Shown piece after piece: positions 44,062 through 54,200 of a DNA stretch of 64,000 bases. Each line of letters begins with the position of its first letter. Within the stretch, counting starts at the first letter, position 1. The stretch lies in NCBI RefSeq assembly GCF_963678635.1, contig NC_087065.1:53327858-53391857 (forward strand), written 5' to 3'. A model generated the notes under the pieces. That model made no database searches, was not told the origin of the DNA, and was given only the letters and a program-made list of their open reading frames with translations. Made by a program: the position numbers and the translations under genes. This DNA comes from Symsagittifera roscoffensis. Lineage: Eukaryota; Xenacoelomorpha; Acoela; Convolutidae.

Positions 44062-44279
44062 GGCTTTTTCCCAGTTTTTTGGGCTCAATTTTATCTGAAT
44101 TTTAAAATATGAAAGTCTATTTAAAATGAGTTTCCATTTGATGAGCTGTGCTAAAAAGTATCAGCGTAAAGAAGTGAACAAATCGTTACAACCTTTCTGC
44201 ATGCAAAATTCAGTATCAACGTTTTTTGAACATCTTCATTTTGTAGTTTTGCGAGGAGGTGGGAAAGTGGAAAAGAGCC
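44062..44279. mobile_element. Diverged MITE of the GGCTCTTTTCCAG family
   Basis: Ends GGCTTTTTCCCAG and GTGGAAAAGAGCC. The flanks CTGAAACG and GTGAAATG match at 6 of 8 positions. The interior is diverged but keeps its length (218 bp). Confidence 0.55.
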
Positions 44280-44295
44280 GTGAAATGAATCAACA

Positions 44296-44470
44296 GGGCC
44301 ATTGTGACATTGAAGCGCATCGGTAGTGATGGTGACCAGCAATCATATGATTGTGGGTTCAAATCGCACGTGTGCTCCACCTTGTAAGGTGAGTTCTTGC
44401 AAGTAAGTCAGAGAGCACCCATTATATGCCGGAGATCTTGTCAACTTACCTAATTAACATCCGGCTTAGG
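44296..44470 (+). mobile_element. Possible tRNA-derived SINE
   Basis: A B-box-like GGGTTCAAATC (44355-44365) lies about 50 bp downstream of an A-box-like TGACATTGAAGCG, followed by TGTGCTCCA, as in a tRNA 3' half. The anticodon position is a perfect palindrome, CAATCATATGATTG. A full cloverleaf does not fold cleanly. A unique tail follows to about 44470. It sits between two MITEs. Confidence 0.35.
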
Positions 44471-44514
44471 AATCTAGACTGGTTGACTGAAAAAATCCAT
44501 TAATTGCATGTACC

Positions 44515-44743
44515 GGCTCTTTTCCAGTCCCCCCCCCCCCCCACACCTTTCAAATTCAATTTTGAAAACCTTATTTAGCGTTGTCATAATGCAATGAAAT
44601 TTGTGGCGTGGTGAACAAATCGACAATTCTGAACAGATTTGTTCTTCATACTTAACAGCGTAACATGACGCATTTAGCCGTAACAGCACGTAAAACAAAC
44701 ACAAAACTCGGTATTTTGAAAGGGGGGAAACTGGAAAAGAGCC
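44515..44743. mobile_element. MITE of the GGCTCTTTTCCAG family
   Basis: 229 bp, ends GGCTCTTTTCCAGTCCCC and ACTGGAAAAGAGCC. A perfect 8-bp duplication CATGTACC lies at 44507-44514 and 44744-44751. Confidence 0.88.
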
Positions 44744-44751
44744 CATGTACC

Positions 44752-45702
44752 ATAGAATTATGATGCCTTTCAGCATTTGTAACTGATGCCGGTTCATTCA
44801 AGTGCTGCTGGCTTACACTATAAAACAACCTGTTTGATATTTCAATTATGTAAAGATAAAATTAGCTGCTCAGGATCATGTTTAAACTTACTTATTTGGA
44901 TACTGAGAAGGAACGTTTTTTTTTTCTAGAACTAATTTTTTCTCTGTCTTTGTTTTTATAGTGTGGTACTATTTTGACTCAACATTAACGTTTGAGCGCT
45001 CATTCTGTTTTTGAATCGCACGTGAATAAATCATATGTACAGTTAACGTTTTCAATTTGATTATAAAATGCATATATTTTTCGNNNNNNNNNNNNNNNNN
45101 NNNNNNNNNNNNNNNNNNNNNNNNNNNNNNNNNNNNNNNNNNNNNNNNNNNNNNNNNNNNNNNNNNNNNNNNNNNNNNNNNNNNNNNNNNNNNNNNNNNN
45201 NNNNNNNNNNNNNNNNNNNNNNNNNNNNNNNNNNNNNNNNNNNNNNNNNNNNNNNNNNNNNNNNNNNNNNNNNNNNNNNNNNNTGTTTTTTCAGACCAAA
45301 AAATTTCGGCTAAAATTTTTTTTTTCACTATAACATGTCATTACTGCAGTATTTCATTCTCTATGTTTTTTTTTTGTTTTTTTTTTTGCTAAATTTTTGT
45401 TATTGTTCAACTTAAATTGGTGTGGCTGGAAAGTCAAACTGTCTTGCTTTACTTTCATTTTCAGTATCTGCGTGTCATCATCTCTCGGAAAAATTATTCA
45501 GACTCGTTTTCAGACTACTTTCTGGCATTATCATCACATAATTATGTTTGCAGCAAATTAGACATCAAGACTTAAAATAAAATTGTTCAGCATTCATTCA
45601 ATGTTAATTAATGTTTTAAGGCTACTGGAGCAATTTTATTTCTCAAAAAATCAATTTTATTTCTCAAAAAATAACAAAATTGGATGAAGAATTGTCTGTT
45701 TT
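44752..45702. other. Unassigned, includes an assembly gap
   Basis: N run at 45084-45283. The remaining AT-rich sequence shows nothing. Confidence 0.4.
45084..45283. other. Assembly gap (200 N)
   Basis: Exactly 200 undetermined bases; same length as the other gap, so it is a placeholder. Confidence 0.99.
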
Positions 45703-46207
45703 TGTTGTTCCAATCTTCAAAAAAAAGTGGCGGTGTGGTTTTTTATCCAGGAAAATTTCAACTACTTAGCTATCCATTTTTGAACAAATTTTTATAGCAT
45801 CCGGAAGTTATTATAATCTAGAGCTCAAATTTAAAAAACAATTTACCTGTGATAACTTTTCCTAAAGTTATAAGGGTTTAAAGTTGCCAATATGGCCAAT
45901 TTTTGTCATAAGCGCGCGATATATTTAGTGCTATTACTGCGTAAAGAGAGAGGCTTAATCTGTCTTAGAAATTGCTCCGAATTGGTTCAGCAGGGTATTT
46001 TCCATAGTTGCCAGATTACAAAGAACAAAATCAATTACTATAATCAGCTTAATATAGTTATCGATTTCGATACATACTATACTACACTAACAACATTCAG
46101 CTTAAAATTCATAGTTTGTCAATATATCCTTAACCAAAAACTATTTAAGGCCAGTTTTTGGACAGTCGGAACACTCAGGACGATGCCCTGATACGACATG
46201 TCTTGTT
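45703..46207 (+). mobile_element. HINE-like element, diverged copy 7
   Basis: TTGTTGTTCCAATC start, degenerate core, GGACAGTCGGAAC and GCCCTGATACGAC near the end. Confidence 0.5.
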
Positions 46208-46709
46208 GTACATATGACCAGCATTTCAATTTTGCTGGTCAAAATTATTGTCTTCATTCTAAATTTTTTGCTGGAACCGCGTCAGCGAGATGAAATCAAC
46301 TGTAGGGTTCGTTTTTTTTTAACTCAAGTTTTTGTTCTCGTTTAGCAAAGTGAGCCTGGAGTGATTGTATCACTGAATAAGTTCTGATCCATGCACCATA
46401 TGGCCTGTGCGTCATGTAAACTAGGTCCACGGGATTGCTTTAAGCTCCTCTTTAGTTCCTTTCTACTCCTATTTACTTTTTTATAGATATAACAAAATAT
46501 ATAAAATATAAATTTGAAATTGACTAGATTAACAAAAAATACTAGCCACACAATTTTCATTGATTTTAATGTACGATAAATTCAAAATAATCACAAAAGT
46601 GTTTTTTAAAAAAATGTTTTTCCACTCCATTGTATTGTTTGATCTTTATGTATTCCATGAAACATCAAATCTTAAATATTTTGTTTGTTAGTTTTAGTTC
46701 TGGCGCTTT
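46208..46709. other. Spacer between HINE-like copies
   Basis: Nothing recognised. Confidence 0.4.
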
Positions 46710-47157
46710 TTGTTCCAACTTTTGAGGAAAGTGATGGAGTATTCGTGCTCGGGGTGGTTTTTTTTTTCCATACAAACTTCGACTCTTTAGCTGGTCAATT
46801 TTGACGGAAATTTTTTAAATCAGCCAAAAACTATTATTGTCGTGAGCACAAATTAAAAAAAAAAATTTCACCTGTGATAATTTTTCAAACTTATGGGTCT
46901 TAAAGATTGCCGAAGTGGAATAATTAATGCGCAACTTTTTCGTGCTGTTAACTTGTAAGCGGAGATTAAATCCGTATTAGAAGCTGTTTCAAGTTGATTT
47001 GAGGCATGCTGTTTGATTTAATTATAACTTAGATCTAGGCAATATAAATTACTTTATAGAAACTGTCATCATTTTTATACAGAGAGAACACTACTCCTTA
47101 GACTTATAGGAGAAGTCGGAATATTCAGGTTTTTGCCCTGATACGAACAGTCTTGTT
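46710..47157 (+). mobile_element. HINE-like element, diverged copy 8
   Basis: TTGTTCCAACTTTTG start, GTGCTCGGGGTGG, and TGCCCTGATACGAACAGTCTTGTT end. Confidence 0.52.
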
Positions 47158-47330
47158 GTTTCGACTTTTGTACCGAAAAAACGGAATATTTGTGCTCGGT
47201 GTGGTTTTTTTCTTCAGACAAGTTGTGACTTTTTAACTAAGAAGTTTTGACTGAAATTTTTATGTCAGCCAAAAATACATTATTGACTCGAGCTAAATTT
47301 TAAAACTTTGCGACGCTAGGCATTTTTGGA
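47154..47330 (+). mobile_element. HINE-like element, truncated copy 9
   Basis: Begins TTGTTTCGACTTTTG exactly where copy 8 ends and is lost after about 47330. Confidence 0.45.
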
Positions 47331-48830
47331 AAGCCTTGGTAGGCATTTTTCAAAATTATTGACCTATGTAAAAGTTTCTACTGATCAGAACCGTTAAAAA
47401 CTGGTTCCAGTTTCAAATATTGAAAATAAACAGAATGCGAATTAATATAATGAAACGGTAACCTCTCGACTAGCATAAAGCTCGACTAATTTAAAAGTTG
47501 TTAAATAACAAATCGTATCGGCTAGCAAAATTTAGATGGCTCTTTTTCTCAGAAATACAATACAACATTCCTTATTCATTCAATTAGAGTTTATTGAGAG
47601 TAGATTGAAAAAGAGAGTAGATTGAAAATTTCAGCACCCGTACCCAACAGAAGCTGTTTTTCAAGATAGAAATTTCATATAGATTATCTAGCCTAGTTTT
47701 CTCGTATTTTCCGTGCAGTAATGATCTATTTTTTTTCTAGTTTAGAAATAAACAGTTTCTGGAAAGAAATAACCAGAAATCAGTTCACTGCTAAACCGCA
47801 ACGAGATAAACACGCTTCGAGTATACACAATAACAGTAGTAATACAATTTTAACTTACACATGTTGTAACAACTGTTATGCTGCTAAAACAATACTGCTA
47901 AAAAATCCATGCTTTATTTAAACATTTCAAGAAAATTAGATTAGATACAAAGTATTTCAGGTCAGAAATAAAGAATGGTAGCCAGCAAGCAAATGAAATT
48001 CCTTAACATTTAAACAGTCATTCAGGTCACCTTGTTGGTTGACTTGTAATGGCATGAGATGAACACTGATGTCGAACAAAATATGAATTGCCTGAAAAAG
48101 CTGTAATGTAAACGATTTATTTTGAGTATAATATTTTACATTTTAACAAAAATGAATTTTTTTTTTGGTTTTTAGGCTAGTCGATACTATTTTCAATTTG
48201 AAAACTTATTGCTGGCCGAGCTATATGCTAGTTGATACACCGCCAACGAAGCCTCTCTCCCAATGGCTGGAGAAGAATGCGATTTGCTTGTATCGGCGCA
48301 CTGCAACGAAAACCACCAGGCGTTTTCACAATATTTGCCTATGGAATGACAACGATGCAACAATTACCACCACGAGTGCATTTTCTGCTAATTTTGCAAT
48401 CAGTTATCATGGATTTGATTACCTTGGGTTCATCTGCTTTCCTGGAAAGTTTTGATATTCTGTAGGATTTCTGATTAATCAAAAATATAAAAATGTTTAT
48501 CTAATTACATTTTTTTTTAATTTGCTTCTTCAATCATGAGAGATTCCTTCATCGACAGGCATTTAAAATATATCTGAAAAACTCTACCCATTTGATAAAT
48601 TTTTCCGAGTAGATTTCGAAAACTTTCTTCTTTCGAAAACTCTGAAATGACGGCTGAAAGGGCTTTAGCATGATAAACACTAGGCCCCCTACAAACTTTT
48701 CTCGGGCAAATCCAAATCGGGAAGAAAAAAAACACCCTACGCCCTGCGATTGAAGCAAAAAATTGTGAACAATTGAACTCAAAGAAAGGCTTTATTAGTT
48801 AGTAAACAAGTAATTGGTTTTGTTTTTCAG
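47331..48830. other. Upstream of the Ly6-like exons
   Basis: Open frames at 48165-48455 and 48232-48465 precede the Ly6 exons. One contains a hydrophobic stretch (VHFLLILQSVIMDLI) resembling a signal peptide. No donor there gives the phase 0 required by the exon at 48831, so I do not call it. Confidence 0.35.
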
Positions 48831-48957
48831 TTGATAGAAACAATTGATTTGAGTACAAGTGATGTCAGATGCAGAGATGACCCAGAGAACAGTGAATTGG
48901 AGGTGGTGACTTGTGTGGATCCTGACTACTGCTACTTCACACAAGTGGAGGTCAACG
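48831..48957 (+). CDS. Ly6/uPAR-like protein, internal exon
   Basis: Acceptor TTTTTCAG|TTG, donor G|GTGAGA; 42 codons plus one base. It encodes TSDVRCRDDPENSELEVVTC followed by VDPDYCYFTQVEVN. The C...C(x4-5)C spacing and the 'CrdDPe' motif fit the second to fourth cysteines of a three-finger (Ly6/uPAR, quiver-like) domain. The exon bearing the signal peptide and the first CxxC was not securely found upstream. Confidence 0.65.
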
Positions 48958-49249
48958 GTGAGAGCAAAAAAAAAACAAAAGAGAGGTCAATCTGATCTAA
49001 CAACAGTTTTCACTAAGAGTGAAAGTCTTAGGAAACCGTTTGATCCGCCTCATTTTTTACGAGCAAAGGTGAACAGCTTAGCAGCTTCTGCGCAACACCA
49101 CTTTCCCCCTCGTTCAATTTTTAACTCATTTCAAAAAATGTCCTTAGTAGATACTGCCTGATTAGAAATTCTATCATAGTTTGATTCATTTTCAAACGAT
49201 TTTCTCGAACTAAATTTTTTGTTTTAAAAAAGTGTTTTTTTTTATGTAG

Positions 49250-49578
49250 ACGAGGTAGTGGCACTTGCACGTGGATGTTCCAATAACACTTCATTCACCC
49301 GTGGAACCCAATTTTCATTCATCCTCCCGGAACCTCTGGAGGATTTCGGCGCTGGCAACGGATGCAACCAGCTCATTGACACAACTGCCGGTGGATTTAG
49401 TCAGCCTTTCTACAGCTCTCTCGGAGTGTTGGTTGAAAGCATGCAAGTGTGTTATAACCTCTGCACGGAGGAGAAATGCAACGTCGTCAGTGGCTCAGAA
49501 CTCTATTTTCTCAGACTCCAATTAATTTTAGTGTCTCAGTTTATTTTCGGAGTCACTTTTATTCTTATGCACATTTAA
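49250..49578 (+). CDS. Ly6/uPAR (three-finger) GPI-anchored protein, last exon
   Basis: The acceptor TTTATGTAG|AC completes the Asp codon left by 48831-48957. It encodes DEVVALARGCSNNTSFTRG, later NGCNQLIDTT, then QVCYNLCTEEKCN, the 'C..C....CN' signature that closes a three-finger fold. A hydrophobic C-terminus (LQLILVSQFIFGVTFILM) after a Ser/Gly stretch fits a GPI-attachment signal; SNNTS holds a glycosylation sequon. Such proteins are small extracellular receptors or ion-channel modulators (quiver/sleepless, lynx); the specific role is not inferable. Stop TAA at 49576-49578, polyadenylation signals AATAAA at 49613-49618 and 49638-49643. It converges on the PDZRN gene, stop codons about 380 bp apart. 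Confidence 0.75.
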
Positions 49579-49958
49579 TTTCTGGTTTTTAATTCCCAAC
49601 TTCGACCTTTATAATAAACTCTTTTTTTTGAGTTTCTAATAAAATCTATTCCTACCAAAACAAACCTATTTTATAGAGGAGGTTTGAAAATACTCCAATT
49701 TACTTTCTGGTCGATTGAATCAATTTATTAAAAACATTCAAAAAAAAACTGGCTTGTTCGTAGAAGCATAAAAGAGCAAAACGTGGCCCGAGTACGGAGA
49801 AAAAAACATCGAAAACCTAAACTTGAAATTAAATTTTAAATGTACAATATTAAGCCCATTTTAAAAATGGTTAGTCAATCGAGTTTATCAACAAATTAAA
49901 TTCAGAATTATCAGGAATTAAGTTCACAGTTCCTTCTTTTCAGTTCAAAAAAAATTGT
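49579..49958. other. Convergent 3' intergenic space
   Basis: 380 bp holding the polyadenylation signals of both genes (plus strand 49613 and 49638; minus strand 49724-49729). Confidence 0.6.
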
Positions 49959-51203
49959 TCACACAGTTGTGACGGATAGTAGCGGGTGTAAAGAGCCGTC
50001 TGACATTCTACCCCCGTGCGCCAGCAGTTCTTGGATGGTCCAAAAATTGTCCAGAATTTTCTCTTTCTTCTCTTTCAGTTCCTTCTTAGACATTGTCGAG
50101 AAGACCTTGTCGTTACCTGTGTTGCCATCGTTTCCGGAACCGCTACCATTGCTTCCCAGTTTCTTGGCGTTTTGGATGTCGCGGTATAATGCGCGACTTC
50201 GTTCCATCATATAACGACGTTGCTTATGCTCCTTAGCTACCAAAAACTGTCTTTTTCTTTCTTGCTTCGTCCAGAATTTCCCCATTTTCAATTCCGAAAG
50301 CGTCTCATCGTCAGTCGTAAGAATCAACGTTTCTTCTTTGATCTTTTGCGCTCGCTGCCGAATCTGCGACGCCGATCGTCTGTGTCGGCTGTGGGACGTC
50401 ACAATTGAATCTCGGTTTTTAGGTGACCTTGAGTTTTCATCTTTTATGTCCGGCATCAACCCCATCGGAACACCGTAAACCGAGTCTTCATCCTTTAATT
50501 TAATTAACTTCAAGTAACTTCTGTACTGTTTACCGTGTTGTGCGATTGAACTTGCAATTGAGGGCGAATGGCTAAGTTTACTAAGCATTTTGGGACTATT
50601 GAGGTTCGAACTACAGTACCCAGAGCTGTCGAAGCGCTCGGTCGACACGAGCAAATTCTGTTTCGACTGCGATCTACGACAACTCTGCACCGGTACGTCT
50701 CCCAGTCCCATATTCCTCGTTTGTGGTTGCAATTTACCCGCACCCAATTTTTTGACCGGGCTTGAACCCTGCTGAGTTTCTTTACTGCCCACTTGGGTGC
50801 AAATATCTTCTTTTTGAGGTTTTGTAATTCTGGAAATTTCTGGATACTCATTTACTGCAGAGTTCAGCTTGTCAATATGAGATGAGTCTGTTTTATTTTG
50901 TGGTTTGGTTACTGCAGTTGAACTTTCGTTTTTGTTGGAGACTAGACCCTTCGTGGGACTAGGGTACCTTTCGGGTACTTCGGGAGGCGTGGGTGACGGG
51001 GCATTGGTTATGTTGTTGTTCTGGGGGTGCAGTATCTTGTGCAGGTGTTGTCCCGAGGGGGAGTTGGGCACTCTGGGGGAGGGGCAGGCGCTGCTGGCGT
51101 TGCGACTGTTGTTGTTGTCGGATGACTTGGCCTCCATGATAGGGAAGAGTGAACAGGAGACGGGACTCGAGGGGTCGTCCGTGAATAAAATCTCCTCATA
51201 CAT
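49959..51203 (-). CDS. PDZRN: PDZRN last exon: long disordered region and conserved tail
   Basis: Acceptor GTTTGTTCAG|ATG, phase 0, stop TGA at 49959-49961; 414 codons. It begins MYEEILFTDD and runs through a Ser/Pro/Asn-rich stretch. It then carries a conserved block (YRSYLKLIK), a basic helix (RQRAQKIKEE, TTDDETLSELKMGKFW, QERKRQFLVAKEHKQRRYM) and the terminal helix WTIQELLAHG, ending PLLSVTTV. The final three residues are a class I PDZ-binding motif. The basic helix and tail correspond closely to vertebrate PDZRN3/4 tails. Confidence 0.92.
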   Translation of the reverse strand: MYEEILFTDDPSSPVSCSLFPIMEAKSSDNNNSRNASSACPSPRVPNSPSGQHLHKILHPQNNNITNAPSPTPPEVPERYPSPTKGLVSNKNESSTAVTKPQNKTDSSHIDKLNSAVNEYPEISRITKPQKEDICTQVGSKETQQGSSPVKKLGAGKLQPQTRNMGLGDVPVQSCRRSQSKQNLLVSTERFDSSGYCSSNLNSPKMLSKLSHSPSIASSIAQHGKQYRSYLKLIKLKDEDSVYGVPMGLMPDIKDENSRSPKNRDSIVTSHSRHRRSASQIRQRAQKIKEETLILTTDDETLSELKMGKFWTKQERKRQFLVAKEHKQRRYMMERSRALYRDIQNAKKLGSNGSGSGNDGNTGNDKVFSTMSKKELKEKKEKILDNFWTIQELLAHGGRMSDGSLHPLLSVTTV

Positions 51204-54200
51204 CTGAACAAACATCAATGATTTTTGTTTTTTAAATATTTGTTCCACGTTTCCGCAAAATGAAAAAGAGAAAAAAAGAAAAATTTTACAAAGAATCAAG
51301 GTTCTTCTACTCAAGTTGAAGTTTATTTAATTATTCATTACAGCAAAATTTTTCTCGTATCTCGTTTTGTTGTACTTTTGATGATGTCGCATGGTGTAAT
51401 ATAATAAAATAAATTCCTTTTCGTGTATTTATAAATCAGTAACAAGTATCAACCCAGTTAAGTAATCTCATGTGACCTCTAAAATATCATGTGACCTCTA
51501 TAATATCATGTGACCTCTTTAATATCATGTGACCTCTATAATCTCATGTGACCTCTATAATATCATGTGACCTCTATAATCTCATGTGACCTCTATAATA
51601 TCATGTGACCTCTATAGTATCATGTGACCTCTATGATATCATGAGACGTTTCCTTGCTGACCTGTTGTTTGGATCTGGCAACGGTGACTTTGATATCGGC
51701 TGTCTTCACTGAGTTGAAGAGGACCAATGCCTGCTCCTTAGTCTCAATCAAACTCTCGTTGATCTAGAAAAATTTTAAAAAAAACAATAATTTATATATC
51801 TGAATATCTAACAAAAGCTAGATGTTTATATTCATTCATATATTTCATATTTTTTAAAATTTAAGTTTTTCATGCATTAAAAAATGCAAAATTAATCTAA
51901 AATTGGTAGTTGTCGAAAAAATCCTGTAAAGGGGCGGATTTTTTTTTTCTAAAATACCATAGATGAGATAGTTATCACTTGTTTCATTTACCTGTAGAAT
52001 CTGGTCTCCAATCTGGAGCGATCCAGTCCTGGCTGCCACTCCATTCGGTTCCAGCTGAAAACAGATCAAAAATCAGTTGAAACTAAATGTTAAGGTAAAA
52101 TGCTGAACTACTCATTTCTATTTCTAAATATTCAAATTAATTTCCTCCGAAAAAGTCAGGAGTTACTGCTAAATAAGGTAACTATTCCTGTCTGGTGTAT
52201 TCACACAAGACGTCGATGTCACTCTAAAAAATTGCAAAGGGCTTATTTTTTAAATTAGACAAGTCAGCGATAAATTGCTGGTCATCTGGGCCAAAAAAAA
52301 TTTTTATCGAAAAGAGTTAAGCACCGTTTTATAATATAAAAAAAGTTTCTTGCTTTTTTTCACGATGCGTTGATCTAAACATTCCAGTGTTGCAATGTAG
52401 AAAAAGCAGACATTTGTCTTGAAACATAGCAAATTATATTAAAAATCTTGTTGCCAACCTTGTCATTTATAAACTTCTTGAATATTTCAGAAGAAAGTTG
52501 AATCTTCGTTCACACCTGAGTGCAAATTAATCATACCATCAAGCTTAACCCATTTTGATTTTCGTTCACACTCAGTCATTAATGTCAAACTGTCAATCAA
52601 AATGAAAAATACTCACTGCGGAAATGAACACGCCAAAAATGTCGTCGTTTCCATGGCACAAAGTCATTCCCAATTTGTTGCCTGTCTTGGGAATGATCAC
52701 ATCCTGAAAAAAAAACTGACAATAAAAAGGAAACCAGAGTCTTGATAATTAGGGAAAAAAGGACGGCTGAAGTAGTTAGGCATGAACAACACTGGTTTCA
52801 GCTTCTGACAGAATAATTTAGGAAACTTATACCCCCAGAAAAAAAAATTTCAGTCCAGTTTTTATCAGCCCAATTTTTATCAGCCCAATAGACACTATAA
52901 TTTTTATTTTCTTTTATTACCGCAAAAGAAATAGGAATATATATTCTAGCAATAGCTCATTTAAGGGTCTAGATTTTTTTTGGTGAAAAATTTTCAAAAA
53001 GTGTCCTAAAAAGTCATTCAGAAGTGGGGCCAAAAAGTTCGGCAAACAGCTTCTTAAGAGTATTTTTTTAGCAGAGATCGAAAAATCCAGTTGACAAAGG
53101 AAAAGGAAAGATATTTTTCCGGCCTAGATCCGCTCCTTTTTTGCAGCCTTTTCTACAGGAGTTCTCGTTGCGCCGGTAACTTTTTTGTCTCGCCGGCAGG
53201 AAATGATTGTCAATATTTACGAATGCAACGCATTTAAACATTTTGTTCATCTTAGAAATGCTTGGAAGGATATGGAATTTAAGATTCCCTAAATCGAGTT
53301 TTCCCAAAAAATTCATTATCGTTTGATTATTCCTGAGAGTTGAACCTTTGATGTCTCGTAGAGTTAAATGAAAAAGAAAGCCCTGCTTAATAATCAAACA
53401 GAGTCCAAATTAATCAAACAGCTCAAAAAATAAGCAAAAGTATGTACGTGCTCACAACATTCACTTCATTTTTTGTACCAGTTTACTCAAAAGGGTTGAA
53501 TATATAAGAATATATAGTCAGAATCTGTGAAAACAATTAGCTTGAATTTTCTCACAGACAGATGCAAATATATACTTCGTATACAAAAAAAAACAAAAAT
53601 GGCCTAAGATATACCAAAAAATGAAGATGGTTTTAGGCAAACAAAGTTAACAGATTAAAATTTCAGACTTTACGGATAAAATTTAGAAAAAAAAGCAAAT
53701 TTATTTGAAAAAAATAGACATTTTTTGGAACACAGTGCGCTCGCAAGCTCGCTTGGGCAAATTTTTTTTTCTACAAACACCACCATTTGCCTCGTAAGAA
53801 GCACTTTATGTTACTCTAGCATAGTAAGCAAAAAACTGATCACAAATCGTGAGGTTTTTTCTAAGTATTTGCATAATTCTTAAATAAGCTTGCTTGAATC
53901 GTCTCTCACATATCCGGTGTGAGCGTTAATCGAGGTACCCGAAGTTGCACGAAAGTAACCCCACCCTACTAACAAGTTATTTCTCACCACGAGAAAACTC
54001 GTAGCAAAAAATGTTGTCCGTCTTCGTTTGTTGTCAAGTTTAAGAAGGAATAAATTTACATAAAGCAAGAAAAAATTTAACATGACTGGAAAAGATGAAG
54101 CTTTGACTATGAAGCATTGTTTTTAATTCATCTCATCTACAGTGCTGATTTAAATTCCGCCCACCCTTCCAGAAATTCTTAGATCCACCCCTGATCTCAC

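Noticed and set aside
48165-48465. Candidate signal-peptide exon for the Ly6-like gene
   Set aside because: A hydrophobic stretch is present, but no donor gives the phase 0 required by the exon at 48831 without an awkward truncation.
51468-51650. CRISPR-like array
   Set aside because: Units are directly contiguous 19-mers with no spacers, in an animal intron.
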